This document shows positions 26,557 to 35,566 of a DNA stretch of 64,000 bases, in pieces. Source of the DNA: Streptomyces broussonetiae. Lineage in GTDB: Bacteria; Actinomycetota; Actinomycetes; Streptomycetales; Streptomycetaceae. The DNA lies in assembly GCF_009796285.1 (NCBI RefSeq), contig NZ_CP047020.1, positions 248,001 through 312,000 of the forward strand, in the 5' to 3' direction. The notes beneath the pieces are model-generated. The model was not told where the DNA came from. It did not search any database and saw only the letters and a program-made list of their open reading frames with translations. Each line of letters opens with the position of its first letter. Position 1 is the first letter of the stretch. The position numbers and the translations under genes were made by a program.

Positions 26557-27797
26557 GCGTCGAGCGACTGGAGCGACTGGAGCCCGAGAGTGAGGGCGCG
26601 GCCGATCTGGTCGTCTACGAAGGCGAGTTGCTGGACGTCGCCGACACCGCGGCGCCGGTGCGCTACATCGTCAACCAGCACACCATGCTCGCCCCCGGGG
26701 AGCACCCGCCGCGCGCCGACGAACAGCCGGTATGGGGTGAACACGAATTCCGGCTGACCGACGAGGACGTCGCCGACCTAGACGAGCCGGATCTCGCCGA
26801 GAACACCGTCATCAACCGGGACTCCACGGTGCGCGCCTTCGAGGCATGGTGCGCGCAGCAGAAGCCGCCGCACCGGGCCCGCCCGTGCACCACAACCACC
26901 TACACCCGCTACGGCCTGCACCTGATCCGGCTGGGCAAGGCGGGGAAGTACGTGCCGGACAGCGTGGGGACATACATGTCCCGGATCTGGAACTGGCAGC
27001 CGGTCGACCTGCGCCCCGACCCCAGCCACTTCAAGGCCCGCCTGCGCGCCTGGCGCAGGGAGTGGGTGGCGGCCGGCGGTGAGGTGAGGCGGGCCCCGGC
27101 CGTCACCATCGGCTACAACCTGCGGATCATCAACGCGATTGACGAGACGACGAACATCGGCAAGCGGGACGCGTTCCTTGCGGCCCTGGCCTACGCGAAC
27201 CTGCACCGCGAGATGGAGCTCGCCGACCAGCTCGTGAAGCGGGTAAGGGTTCACCCCACCGGCCTGTTCGTGACCACGGCCATGTCCAAGACCGACCAGA
27301 CGGGCAAGGGGGCTGGTCGGTTCATCAAGGACCGGGAAGACCTCCAACTCGTGCGCCGCGCCCAGGCGTGGCTCGACGTCCTGCGCGAGCTCGGCGCGAA
27401 CGGCCCCGACGACCCGCTCTTCCGCGCCCTCACCAAGAAGGGCCAACTGGTGAAGTACCCCGAGGACCGCAAGCGCGGGAAGAAGATGCGCCCGGGCTCC
27501 CTCAACGAACGGCTTCAGGTTCTCGCCGACCGTGCGGGTGTGCCCTACATCGACGGCAAGAAGGTCACCTCTCACTCCTGGCGGGCCGGGGCGAACACCG
27601 ACCTGATCGAGGCGGGCGTCTCCCTCCAGGAGCGCAACAGGGCCGGCCGATGGGCGGACGGCTCCAAGACCGCCGACACCGTCTACGACCGCCCCCACGG
27701 TGTCGGGACCCGTGACCCGCTCGCCGCGGTCCCGCTGTACGGCGGCCCCGCCCACGCCGCCGTACAGCAGGCCCGAGCGGAGGAAACCGAAGCATAG
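26553..27797 (+). CDS. Tyrosine-recombinase-like protein (phage integrase family)
   Basis: The 414-residue protein starts at a GTG overlapping the previous stop. A core-binding-like domain lies near 95-200. The catalytic domain shows the C-terminal signature HSWRAG (His341, Arg344), GRWADGS (Trp367) and TVYDRP (nucleophile Tyr378), plus a candidate Lys in TAMSKTDQTGKG. The first Arg is less certain. It should cut and rejoin DNA through a phosphotyrosine. It is divergent from standard actinophage integrases. It is likely the engine of a small element or a domesticated recombinase. Confidence 0.75.
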   Translation: MSVERLERLEPESEGAADLVVYEGELLDVADTAAPVRYIVNQHTMLAPGEHPPRADEQPVWGEHEFRLTDEDVADLDEPDLAENTVINRDSTVRAFEAWCAQQKPPHRARPCTTTTYTRYGLHLIRLGKAGKYVPDSVGTYMSRIWNWQPVDLRPDPSHFKARLRAWRREWVAAGGEVRRAPAVTIGYNLRIINAIDETTNIGKRDAFLAALAYANLHREMELADQLVKRVRVHPTGLFVTTAMSKTDQTGKGAGRFIKDREDLQLVRRAQAWLDVLRELGANGPDDPLFRALTKKGQLVKYPEDRKRGKKMRPGSLNERLQVLADRAGVPYIDGKKVTSHSWRAGANTDLIEAGVSLQERNRAGRWADGSKTADTVYDRPHGVGTRDPLAAVPLYGGPAHAAVQQARAEETEA

Positions 27798-27813
27798 TCC
27801 TGGACAGTTGAGC

Positions 27814-27848
27814 GCCCGTACGGCGGACCGCGCTTCCGCCGTACGGGC
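27814..27848. terminator. Perfect 14-bp hairpin after the recombinase
   Basis: GCCCGTACGGCGGA (27814-27827) pairs perfectly with TCCGCCGTACGGGC (27835-27848) across a 7-nt loop, 16 bases after the recombinase stop and before the epimerase start. Terminator is the simplest reading. Confidence 0.7.
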
Positions 27849-27869
27849 CCGCACGGCAGGATCACCCCC

Positions 27870-28883
27870 ATGAGACTTCTGGTCATGGGCGGGACCTGGT
27901 TCCTGGGCAAGCACATCGTGGAGGGCGCACTGTCGAGGGGGTGGGAGGTCACCACTTTCAACAGGGGGCGCTCCGGCCGCGACGTGGATGGTGTCGAGCC
28001 CGTGCACGGAGACCGTACGAGCCGCGTGGACCTCGAACGCCTCGCCGGGCATGAGCCCTGGGATGCTGTGATCGACACATCGAGCAGCGAACTCCCGCCG
28101 GGCGACGTCCTGGCCGCCACGACCGCGCTGCGTACAGCCACCCGGCGCTGGGTGCACATCTCCACCGTGTCCGTGTACGAGGGATGGCCGCACCAGCCGC
28201 TCACCGACGCCTCACCGCTGCTGGAATGCCCGGCGGACGCCGACGAGTCCTACGGCTACACCGGCGAGGATGGCTCGCCGACCAAGTACGGCTTCCAGAA
28301 GGCCGGCGGCGAGCGCGCCGTGACGGACGTTTTCGGTGACGCCGCGGTGTTGCTGCGTCCGGGCGTCATCCTCGGCCCCGGCGAGTACGTGGGCCGGCTG
28401 CCCTGGTGGCTGGAGCGCGCCAAGCGCGGCGGCCGCATCCTCGCGCCCGCCCCGGCCGAGCAGCGCATTCAGCCGGTCGACGTGCGCGACGTGGCCCGGT
28501 TCGCCCTCGACCAGGCCGCCAGCTCCACGAGCGGCGGCTACAATATCACCCACCCCGACGGCATGACCTTCAGCGGCTTCCTCGACGCGTGCCTGTCCGA
28601 GACAGGCGGGCCCGGGGCGCCGGTATGGGTGGATCCCGCGGTGCTGGTCGAGCAAGGCGTGAAGCAGTGGACCGAGTTGCCCCTGTGGCGCACCCACGCC
28701 GGGGTGTGGTCCGTCGACTCCAGCCGCGCCGTAGCGGCTGGGCTGGGATGCAGGCCGCTCGCCGAGACGATCCGCGACACGTGGCGGTGGTGGGCGGCCG
28801 ACGGGCGTCCCGTGGACCACCCCCGATGGGCAGAACACGGGATCGCCGCAGAGAAGGAAGCGAAGATCCTCGCCTCTGTGTGA
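27870..28883 (+). CDS. NAD-dependent epimerase/dehydratase-family protein
   Basis: The 337-residue protein starts with a nucleotide-binding segment (MRLLVMGGTWFLGKHIVEGA). The extended-SDR core follows: VIDTSSSELPPGD, HISTVSVYEG, and a catalytic-type YGFQKAGGERAV with Tyr and Lys in YxxxK spacing. The C-terminus has a substrate domain (GGYNITHPDGMTFSGFLDAC). Sugar-nucleotide or related epimerase/reductase activity is expected; the substrate is unknown. It stands alone and converges with the regulator downstream. Confidence 0.8.
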   Translation: MRLLVMGGTWFLGKHIVEGALSRGWEVTTFNRGRSGRDVDGVEPVHGDRTSRVDLERLAGHEPWDAVIDTSSSELPPGDVLAATTALRTATRRWVHISTVSVYEGWPHQPLTDASPLLECPADADESYGYTGEDGSPTKYGFQKAGGERAVTDVFGDAAVLLRPGVILGPGEYVGRLPWWLERAKRGGRILAPAPAEQRIQPVDVRDVARFALDQAASSTSGGYNITHPDGMTFSGFLDACLSETGGPGAPVWVDPAVLVEQGVKQWTELPLWRTHAGVWSVDSSRAVAAGLGCRPLAETIRDTWRWWAADGRPVDHPRWAEHGIAAEKEAKILASV

Positions 28884-30209
28884 TCAGGCCTCGATCGCGA
28901 GGAGGCCCACGTGCGGGCCTATCTTGTGGGGCGGAGAGACCCGGTTGAACTCCTCGATCTGCTCCCGCAGCGTCGCCGGGAGCTGCGCCCCGTGGTACTC
29001 GGGGCGGGCGAGGTGGCGGCCGAGGCGCGCCGTACGGACGACGATGCCCGTCTTCCGGGCCTCCACCGGCACGCTCCACACCGTCTTCAGCGCCTCGGCC
29101 GCGCCGTCCACGTCATCGGCGAGGAGACGGGCGTGCGCGAGATCGACGGCCGCGCTCGCCCGCACGTGACTCGACTGGCGCTCCGGCGGCCGCTGCCCGA
29201 TGAGGTCCAGCGCCCGCCGGGCCTCCGCCTCGGCCTGCACCGCGTCCCCGATGAGGAGCCCGGTCGTGCTGGTGGACATGGCGAGACGCTCCGGGGTGAA
29301 CGCGAACTCGCCGCCCACCCCGTCGTGCAGCTCGTCGCGCTGGCCGTGGCCCGCTTCGCCAGAGCGCTGGATGGCGCGCCGCGCGGAGACCACGTCGCCC
29401 AGGTGCGCGTGGGAGCGGGCCTTGATGGCGAGCAGCCGGCGGTGGGCGACGTCGCCGAGACCGCCGTAGGACTGCGCCTTGGTCGCCTTGGCGACCGCCT
29501 CGGTGGCGTTGCCGGTGTGGTAGGCGATGTAGGCCAGCGTCCCGTAGGCGTATGCCTCCAGAGGAGTGAAGCGGGTGGCCTCGCCGAACACCGCGGCGGT
29601 GCGGGCAAGGCTGCGGGCGGACTGGAAATACCCGAGGTCGAACGCGGCGACCGACAGGAGAGCGGCGGTCTGCCCGTTCAGAATCATCAGGTCTTGCTGC
29701 TGGACGGGGACCTGCGTCCGGTCCCGGTGGCGTTCGATCGACTGGCGAAGAGCATCGGCGGCTTCATAGGCCTTCGCCGGAGGCATCAGGTGGTACCCCT
29801 GAGCCACGGCCGTCACCTGGTCGCGCAGTTCATCGATGGTGTTGTCGGAGATGGACGCCGATGCAGTTGCGTCGGCGGCCTCGTGGGCTTCTTCTGCGCT
29901 CATGCGGACTCGCTCTTCCAGGTCGTACGCGGGTGCCTGGGGATCGCTCTGGGGCGACGGCCTGAACAGCTCCTCAGCCGTGTGCTCAGGCCACATCGCC
30001 TCAAGAATCTGGCAGGTCTCCGGGCCCGGCAGCCCTTGTAACTGGCCGCCCGTCCACCGCCGGAACTGCGTCTCGCCGCACGTCGGGTTGTTGGGACTGT
30101 GGCCGAAGAGCCGCACACCGACCTCGGTGAACTTCTCCTCGAACCGCCGGTAGGTGAGCTTGTCGCGACGGCACAGCCACGCGAGCAGCGTCCTCGGTTC
30201 AGTCCTCAT
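28884..30209 (-). CDS. Putative regulator with helix-turn-helix-like N-terminus and TPR-like repeats
   Basis: The 441-residue protein starts at the ATG at 30209 with GGGAG just upstream (an in-frame GTG lies at 30233). The N-terminal 80 residues (RTLLAWLCRRDKLTYRRFEE, then FRRWTGGQLQGLPGPETCQI) look like the DNA-binding region of Streptomyces XRE-type regulators. The long C-terminal part consists of Ala-rich helix pairs (YGTLAYIAYHTGNATEAVAK, SAAVDLAHARLLADDVDGAA) typical of TPR sensor domains. A signal-controlled regulator is inferred. It is divergent from the ATP-binding protein gene at 30470. Confidence 0.65.
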   Translation of the reverse strand: MRTEPRTLLAWLCRRDKLTYRRFEEKFTEVGVRLFGHSPNNPTCGETQFRRWTGGQLQGLPGPETCQILEAMWPEHTAEELFRPSPQSDPQAPAYDLEERVRMSAEEAHEAADATASASISDNTIDELRDQVTAVAQGYHLMPPAKAYEAADALRQSIERHRDRTQVPVQQQDLMILNGQTAALLSVAAFDLGYFQSARSLARTAAVFGEATRFTPLEAYAYGTLAYIAYHTGNATEAVAKATKAQSYGGLGDVAHRRLLAIKARSHAHLGDVVSARRAIQRSGEAGHGQRDELHDGVGGEFAFTPERLAMSTSTTGLLIGDAVQAEAEARRALDLIGQRPPERQSSHVRASAAVDLAHARLLADDVDGAAEALKTVWSVPVEARKTGIVVRTARLGRHLARPEYHGAQLPATLREQIEEFNRVSPPHKIGPHVGLLAIEA

Positions 30210-30469
30210 TCCGCTCCCAGTCTGCGACGCCACAGTCGGCTGGCCTGCGAGTCGATCCCTTCTCCGGAAAGGGATACCGCGGTTCCTCGTCAGGGCAACC
30301 TCCCTCGCGCAGAAGCCACTTCAAAGCTACCCCGGGGCCACCTATGTCGCACGGAAGTGTCGAAGAGACCACGTTGCAGGCCATGGCGGAGCCATGTGCC
30401 GCAGGTGAACTCTGATCGCCTACTTCGCTGAGAGTGCCCGAACGAGCACAGAAACCATGGGAGTCCCCC

Positions 30470-31036
30470 GTGAACCCCGCAACGCAGCAGTGCATCACTT
30501 CGGCCCAGGACGATGACGCGGTCACGTCCGCGGCGTCCGAGGACGTCACCGCCTCTCACCCAGTGAGCGCGACGCTGGTTCTCATGCCGTTACAGCCGGA
30601 AGACCTTGTGCTCTTGCAGTGGGACGGCGGTCTGCTGGCAAACGAAGGCATCCGCCGCAACGCCCGGTTGATGGTGCGCACCCGCCTGACCGTGGCCAAC
30701 TGGACGGGCGACGTCGAAGCCGGCGCCCGGATCGCGGCGGAGCTGGCGAGCAACGCCGCTCGGCACGGCAGGCCGTTCACGGACGGGCGCGTCGTCGTGC
30801 GGCTCCATCTACCGTCTGAGGACGACGAGCTGTGCATCGAGGTGGACGACGCCGACCCTGCGTTCGCCGACTTCGAGGCGGCAGCAGACGGCCACCGGGG
30901 TGCGGAATCCGGGCTGGGCTTCGCCAGGCGCCAGGGCGCACGGCTCTCCTGGGAGGTGAAGCGCGTCAACGGCCTGGTCATCGGCAAGACGGTGCGGGCG
31001 CTCGTGCCCGCCGGCCGTGAGGGGGCGTCGGCGTGA
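30470..31036 (+). CDS. RsbW-like ATP-binding protein (HATPase_c_2)
   Basis: The 188-residue protein starts at GTG 30470, with GGGAG about 7 bases before it. GHKL features are visible: ARIAAELASNAARHGRP (N box), VDDADPAF (D-x-G-type region) and GAESGLGFARRQGARLSWEV. It is likely a small regulatory kinase or anti-sigma-like protein. Its stop overlaps the next start (GTGA). It is divergent from the TPR-type regulator, an arrangement common in Streptomyces. Confidence 0.75.
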   Translation: MNPATQQCITSAQDDDAVTSAASEDVTASHPVSATLVLMPLQPEDLVLLQWDGGLLANEGIRRNARLMVRTRLTVANWTGDVEAGARIAAELASNAARHGRPFTDGRVVVRLHLPSEDDELCIEVDDADPAFADFEAAADGHRGAESGLGFARRQGARLSWEVKRVNGLVIGKTVRALVPAGREGASA

Positions 31037-31500
31037 GCATCGCTCAGCAGCTGCCCCAGCGGGCCATGACGGCGCCGGAGCGGGCCATACCGCAGGCAGG
31101 GCCGCCCATCTTCCAGCAACAGCCCTTCGAGGTCGACCCCGCCTCGGTCGCACCCGACATGCGCGACCTGGCCACGCGGGTGCGCCAACTCATGAGCGTG
31201 CGCCGGGACCAGGTGCTTCAGCTTCCCCTCGGCGGCAACTTCTTTGACATCGTCGTCACGGCGAGCGGACCGGAGGCGTACGCCGCCGTATCCGTCATGG
31301 ACGGCATCCAGCGCGTCGGCGACGAGCGGGCCGACGCGTGCGGGCCGGTGATCGAGGACCCGCAGCGGTCATGGCTGATCTGGCTGGTTCCGCCGGGCAC
31401 GAGCGAGCAGTGGGCGCCGCACCGCTACGCGATGTGCCTCGGCCGGCCTCATCACCTTGCACTCCCGGCGGTCACGTCGACGGAGCCGCCCGGCCCCTGA
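31033..31500 (+). CDS. Hypothetical actinomycete protein, coupled to the ATPase gene; 3' end possibly altered
   Basis: The 155-residue protein starts at a GTG overlapping the ATPase stop. It contains DLATRVRQLMSVRRDQVLQL, GGNFFDIVVTASGPEAY and WLIWLVPPGTSEQWAPHRYA. The ending (GRPHHLALPAVTSTEPPGP) resembles a family that normally continues a few residues more. The stop comes just where the IS110 element begins, so the end may be truncated by insertion. Function unknown; it may recognise ligands or nucleic acid with its ATPase partner. Confidence 0.6.
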   Translation: MSIAQQLPQRAMTAPERAIPQAGPPIFQQQPFEVDPASVAPDMRDLATRVRQLMSVRRDQVLQLPLGGNFFDIVVTASGPEAYAAVSVMDGIQRVGDERADACGPVIEDPQRSWLIWLVPPGTSEQWAPHRYAMCLGRPHHLALPAVTSTEPPGP

Positions 31501-31683
31501 CTTGTTGAATCGAGCCCAGATGCTCGGTCTGCAGCCGTAGCGTCCAGGGTGTCGGTCGGCACGGGCCCGCAGTGCCCCTTGCCGCCCTCGGGCTGGCTCA
31601 CCAATAGCGTGCCGTCGCCGGCCGACACCCGCGCGGTGTGGCTCGACAGAGGCATGAAGGTGACACGGTGACTTCAAGTCAGG
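31501..31683 (+). other. Upstream non-coding end of second IS110 element; possible bridge-RNA region
   Basis: About 183 bases between the truncated host gene and the transposase, with no gene. It carries GC-rich self-complementary segments (for example GTGTCGGTCGGC near 31549 against GCCGGCCGACAC near 31619). In IS110-group elements this end would encode the bridge RNA. Element ends are not fixed by eye. Confidence 0.3.
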
Positions 31684-32769
31684 GTGCCCACCGCACTCCC
31701 CTTCCTGACTCATCGAGTGCGAAAGCAGCAGCCTGTGATCCTGATCGGTGTCGATCCCCATAAGTCGTCCCACACCGCCGTCGCAGTTGACGCCGCAGGC
31801 CATCAGGTGGCCCAGCGCCGGTTCGTCGTCAATGCCGGAACCTTCCGCCAGCTGATGGGCTGGTGCGAGCAGTGGCCCGACCGTCGTTTCGCGATCGAGG
31901 GTGCCGGCGGCCTGGGCCGCTCGCTCGCCCAGCAGCTGGCCGCCGCGGGCGAGAACGTGGTCGACGTGCCCTCCACCCTGTCGGCCCGGGCCCGGCTGCT
32001 GGCCACCGGAGGAGACCGCAAGACCGACGCCAAGGACGCTCTCCACGTCGCCCAGGTCGCCCTCTTCCGCCCCGACCTGCGTCCTGTGACTCGGGAGGAC
32101 CAGACGACCATCCTGCGGCTGCTGACCGAGCGTCGAGACGACCTGGTCCACGAGCGCACCCGCGTCCTCAACCGACTCCACGCCGTCCTGCGTGATCTCC
32201 TGCCCGGCGGTGCCCCCACCGCGCTGTCGGCCGACAAGGCTGCCGCTTTGATGAAGGGGATCCGGCCGCTCACGGCCACCGACAACTGCCGCCGGGACAT
32301 AGCCCGTGACCTGCTGGCCGACCTGCGCAGACTGGACCGGCAGGTCAAGGACAACGAAGCGGAGATGCGCGAAGCCGTCGCCGCGACTCGCACCACGCTC
32401 ACCGCCCTGCCGGGCCTGGGCACCGTGCTGGCCGCGAAGGTCATCGGTCACATCGGGGACATCAGTCGGTTCCCCACCGAGCACCACTTCGCCAGCTACA
32501 CCGGCAGCGCACCCCTGGACGCCTCCAGTGGCAACAACGTCCGCCACCGGCTCAACACCGGCGGCAACCGCGCGCTGAACTCTGTGTTGCACACGATCGC
32601 CGTCTGCCAGATCCGCGGCGGCGGGCGCGGGCAGGACTACTACCTCCGCAAGATCAGTGAGGGGAAGACACCTTCGGAAGCCCGAAGGGCCCTCAAACGA
32701 CGTCTGTCCAACGTGGTCTACCGGATCATGAAACGAGACCACCGGAACCACCTTGCTCAAGCCGCTTGA
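31684..32769 (+). CDS. IS110-family transposase, second type
   Basis: The 361-residue protein has an intact DEDD RuvC-like domain (ILIGVDPHKSSHTAVAVDAA, FAIEGAGGLG, GDRKTDAKDALHVAQVAL) and transposase_20 domain (LPGLGTVLAAKVIGHIGDIS, then APLDASSGNNVRHRLNTGGN with the catalytic-type Ser). The start could be GTG 31684, 31717 or 31735; homology begins at about 31735. It differs clearly from the IS110 enzyme at 606-1844, so two separate elements are present. Intact and possibly active. Confidence 0.85.
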   Translation: MPTALPFLTHRVRKQQPVILIGVDPHKSSHTAVAVDAAGHQVAQRRFVVNAGTFRQLMGWCEQWPDRRFAIEGAGGLGRSLAQQLAAAGENVVDVPSTLSARARLLATGGDRKTDAKDALHVAQVALFRPDLRPVTREDQTTILRLLTERRDDLVHERTRVLNRLHAVLRDLLPGGAPTALSADKAAALMKGIRPLTATDNCRRDIARDLLADLRRLDRQVKDNEAEMREAVAATRTTLTALPGLGTVLAAKVIGHIGDISRFPTEHHFASYTGSAPLDASSGNNVRHRLNTGGNRALNSVLHTIAVCQIRGGGRGQDYYLRKISEGKTPSEARRALKRRLSNVVYRIMKRDHRNHLAQAA

Positions 32770-33438
32770 CACACAGAGGCGCTATTGGGACACGCCTCGT
32801 GGCTCGGTACCTGCAGGCGCCATCCCGCAACGGCAGTCGACAAGCCAGTGACTGGACACTTCGGTCATAGATCTCATGAGTCAGACCCCCGTCCGGGACG
32901 GCACTGCGCAACCGTCCCATCGATCCCGGCACAAAGGCATGACTCGGTCACTGCCGGATGACTTCATCCGAACCTGTGCCCAAACTGGCTTAGGCGGGGT
33001 GAAATTGAATTGATTCTCGCCCACTCGTGACCAACATCGACGGGCAGCCGTGTAACCCGCCTTCTCGGCTGTCCTTCGTCGACCACGGCACGAACGCCCT
33101 CGGACGCGGCTGAGCCACGCCCCACCGTCGCCTCCGCGACCAGCGTCGCCGGGCTCTACGGGCACCTCCCCGGCGGTCGCTGGTCCAGCGTGATCTCACA
33201 CGCCTGGCTGCACACGTTCGGGGTCCCGGAGGGATGTGCGTGGTCCCCCTTCGGCATCCGATGCCTCGACGCCCCGGACGCCTGGACTACCCCCCTGGCG
33301 CTTCGCTGCCGTGCGCCGCAGCGACGGTACGGACTCTCATGCCCAGTGGCGTTTCCTGGCGAGCGAGACGAGGTACTCCAGTCGGCGCAGCAACATGCAC
33401 GGCCTTCGGCGAGGAGAGAGGACGGCTAGGGTCTTACA
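32770..33438. other. Gap after the IS110 element with no complete gene
   Basis: About 670 bases. The first part should include the right end of the IS110 element. A short LysR-like start codes on the reverse strand near 33340-33396. Nothing else is recognised. Confidence 0.4.
33340..33396 (-). pseudogene. N-terminal scrap of a LysR-type regulator
   Basis: From an ATG at 33396 the reverse strand reads MLLRRLEYLVSLARKRHWA and then a stop. LysR regulators begin almost identically (LRRLEYLVALARERHFG). The remaining roughly 280 residues are absent. Only about 18 residues support this, so chance cannot be excluded. Confidence 0.4.
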
Positions 33439-33837
33439 GTGCCGACGTACAGCATTGGCCAGGCAGCGCGCCTGTTGAGGGTGAGTCCGGAGACCGTGCG
33501 CCGCTGGGCGGACGCGGGCCGGCTGCCGATGGGGCGGGACGGCTCGGGGAACCGGGTGATCGACAGCGTGGGGCTCGCGCGGTTCGTGCGGGAGCGGGCG
33601 GCCGACGGCGAGCGGGGCGAGGCGGCCGGGCCGCCCACCTCCGTGCGCAACGCGCTCACTGGGATCGTCACGGCCCTGACGATGGACGACGTCGTGGCCC
33701 GGGTGGAGATCCAGGCCGGTCCGCACCAGGTCGTGTCCCTGGTGACCCGCGAGGCGGTGGACGAGCTGGCTCTGGCGATCGGGGTCACAGTCGTCGCGCG
33801 GGTGAAGTCGACGAGCGTGCACGTCGAGCGATCGTAG
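33439..33837 (+). CDS. MerR-type helix-turn-helix plus TOBE (molybdate-binding) regulator
   Basis: The 132-residue protein starts at GTG. The N-terminal MerR-like DNA-binding domain reads YSIGQAARLLRVSPETVRRWAD. The C-terminal half is a single TOBE/molbindin domain (SVRNALTGIVTALTMDDVVA, then VTVVARVKSTSVHVERS). Such proteins sense molybdate or tungstate. It converges with pucR and lies near a molybdenum hydroxylase operon, so metal-dependent control of those genes is likely. Confidence 0.85.
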   Translation: MPTYSIGQAARLLRVSPETVRRWADAGRLPMGRDGSGNRVIDSVGLARFVRERAADGERGEAAGPPTSVRNALTGIVTALTMDDVVARVEIQAGPHQVVSLVTREAVDELALAIGVTVVARVKSTSVHVERS

Positions 33838-33841
33838 CGGC

Positions 33842-35353
33842 CTATGTGCTGCCCGGATCCGGGCGACAGAGCAGGGCCGCCCACAGGTCCAGGCGGTCGC
33901 GGAGGTGGGACAGGTCACGGCTGGTGAAGTGCTCGATGCGCTGGATCCGGTAGTGCACGGTGTTGACGTGGACGTGCAGCGCCTCCGCCGTGCGGGCCCA
34001 GGAACCGTCATGGAGAAGGAACACCTCCAGGGTGTTCAGCAGCACCGCGGCGGAGTCGCTCCCCGTGTCGAGCAACGACCCGAGGACGGTACGGCTGTAG
34101 GCGGCGCGGACCTCGGCCGGTACGCCGGTGAGCAGCGTGTCCAGCGTGGTCAGGGCCGTGACATCGGTCAGGCACGAGATGCCCGATCCGGTCGACCGTG
34201 CCGAGGACAGAGCGTAGCGAGCCTCGGCCAGGGCGCCGGGCAGCCCGGTCGGCTGCGTGGCCGGTGAGGCGAGCCCTCCGTGCAGGACGATCTCCGGCTC
34301 GCAGGCGGCCACCAGCGGCCATATCTCCGCCAGACCGGCGGCAGCGTCCTCGGGGAGCACCGCGAAAGCGGTTCCGTCGGGCAGGCGCCCCACCGCGGCG
34401 AACGCTGGTGCGATGTGCGCGACTGCTTCCGTCAGCGCGCCTTTCGCCAGTCCCTCGTGCCGTGCGCCCGTGTCGGCCACGACCACGCGGTACGGGCCCT
34501 GCGCCGGGAGACCGCAGGCCCGCCAGGCGCTGGTCACATCACCGGCCTCGGGATCGGTGAGCAGCCTCCCGAGCTCGTCGGCCTTCTGGTGCTCGGTGGC
34601 TCGTCGACTGCTCAGGGCCTGCTGGCAGCGGCCCAGGACGGTGGTGATCTCGTGCAGCAGGCGCGGTGGTGCTGCAGCGGCGTCCGGCAGGTGCAGCCAC
34701 CAGCGTTCGTACGGGGTGACGACGTCGGCCTCCACCGGCACCGTCGCACCGACGTCGCTCCCGGGCAGGGCAGCGGCCTCCAGTGCGGGGAGCGGGTCCG
34801 CGCCCGGCGTGGCCGCGACGGTCCGGCCTGTGCAGGTCAGGACGTACGCCGGGGCCACGTCGAGGTGTCCGAAGGCGGCGGCGAGGAGCAGGGCCAGGTC
34901 GGCGTCCTTCGCGACCAGTCGGTTCAGCCGGACACGCACGTGCTCGGGCAAGGCGTGGTGACGGCTCAGCCCGCGCCACTGCCGCAGGTACACGGCGTCC
35001 GTGATCGCGCGGAACATTACATGGGACGGCACGCCGGCGACCGGGACGCGATACCGTGCGCACGCCTCGACCAGATCGCCGGGGACCGAGCCGTGCGTTT
35101 CCTCACCGGCGAGCAGCGCAACGGCGCCCGCGTCCTTCAGTCCGGAGACGAAGCGTTCGGCCTTGTCCCTGCCCCCGTCCGCGCTCCACCAGACGAGTCC
35201 GCTGAGCACGACCTCGTCGGGCCGGACGAAGCGGGCGGGGTCCTCCAGGTCGGTGACGGTGACGCCGCTGATCTCGCGCCTCAGCAGTTCGTCCTGGGCC
35301 CAGAGCAGGCGCAGGCCGAGGGACTCGTCCTGAAGGAGGTGTTCGACGTGCAT
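33842..35353 (-). CDS. PucR-family transcriptional regulator
   Basis: The 503-residue protein starts at an ATG with GAGGAG upstream; the frame is open further, but homology begins here (VEHLLQDESLGLRLLWAQDE). The N-terminal purine-catabolism regulator domain is followed by a central GGDEF-like fold and the C-terminal HTH_30 domain (DGSWARTAEALHVHVNTVHY). PucR activates purine catabolism in Bacillus; homologues in actinomycetes control xanthine dehydrogenase. It is divergent from the molybdenum hydroxylase genes with a palindromic site between. Confidence 0.85.
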   Translation of the reverse strand: MHVEHLLQDESLGLRLLWAQDELLRREISGVTVTDLEDPARFVRPDEVVLSGLVWWSADGGRDKAERFVSGLKDAGAVALLAGEETHGSVPGDLVEACARYRVPVAGVPSHVMFRAITDAVYLRQWRGLSRHHALPEHVRVRLNRLVAKDADLALLLAAAFGHLDVAPAYVLTCTGRTVAATPGADPLPALEAAALPGSDVGATVPVEADVVTPYERWWLHLPDAAAAPPRLLHEITTVLGRCQQALSSRRATEHQKADELGRLLTDPEAGDVTSAWRACGLPAQGPYRVVVADTGARHEGLAKGALTEAVAHIAPAFAAVGRLPDGTAFAVLPEDAAAGLAEIWPLVAACEPEIVLHGGLASPATQPTGLPGALAEARYALSSARSTGSGISCLTDVTALTTLDTLLTGVPAEVRAAYSRTVLGSLLDTGSDSAAVLLNTLEVFLLHDGSWARTAEALHVHVNTVHYRIQRIEHFTSRDLSHLRDRLDLWAALLCRPDPGST

Positions 35354-35422
35354 GGGTTGCGGCTCCTCGTACGGCTGCCGGGTGGCGGTGCCTGACACCC
35401 GGCATCTCACATTCACCAGGTG

Positions 35423-35440
35423 CATGCGAGTCATCGCATG
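35423..35440. promoter_or_regulatory. Palindrome between pucR and the molybdenum hydroxylase operon
   Basis: CATGCGA (35423-35429), 4-nt spacer, TCGCATG (35434-35440): a perfect interrupted palindrome in the divergent promoter region, about 130 bases before the hydroxylase operon start and 70 from pucR. It is a candidate operator for PucR or the TOBE regulator; which one is not determined. Confidence 0.5.
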
Positions 35441-35566
35441 GTAAGTGCCAGAGGGAGGGAACGGTATGGCTCTTGGTTGATTCACCAAATATCGAGGCGG
35501 TCCAGCCGTCGTTTCCGTGCTGTGAACCAGTCGTTTTGGCCGATTCCCGTTGCTTCACTGTCGGTC

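Noticed and set aside
26778..28193. 471-codon reverse frame over the recombinase and epimerase
   Set aside because: Shadow of two real plus-strand genes; no family signature.
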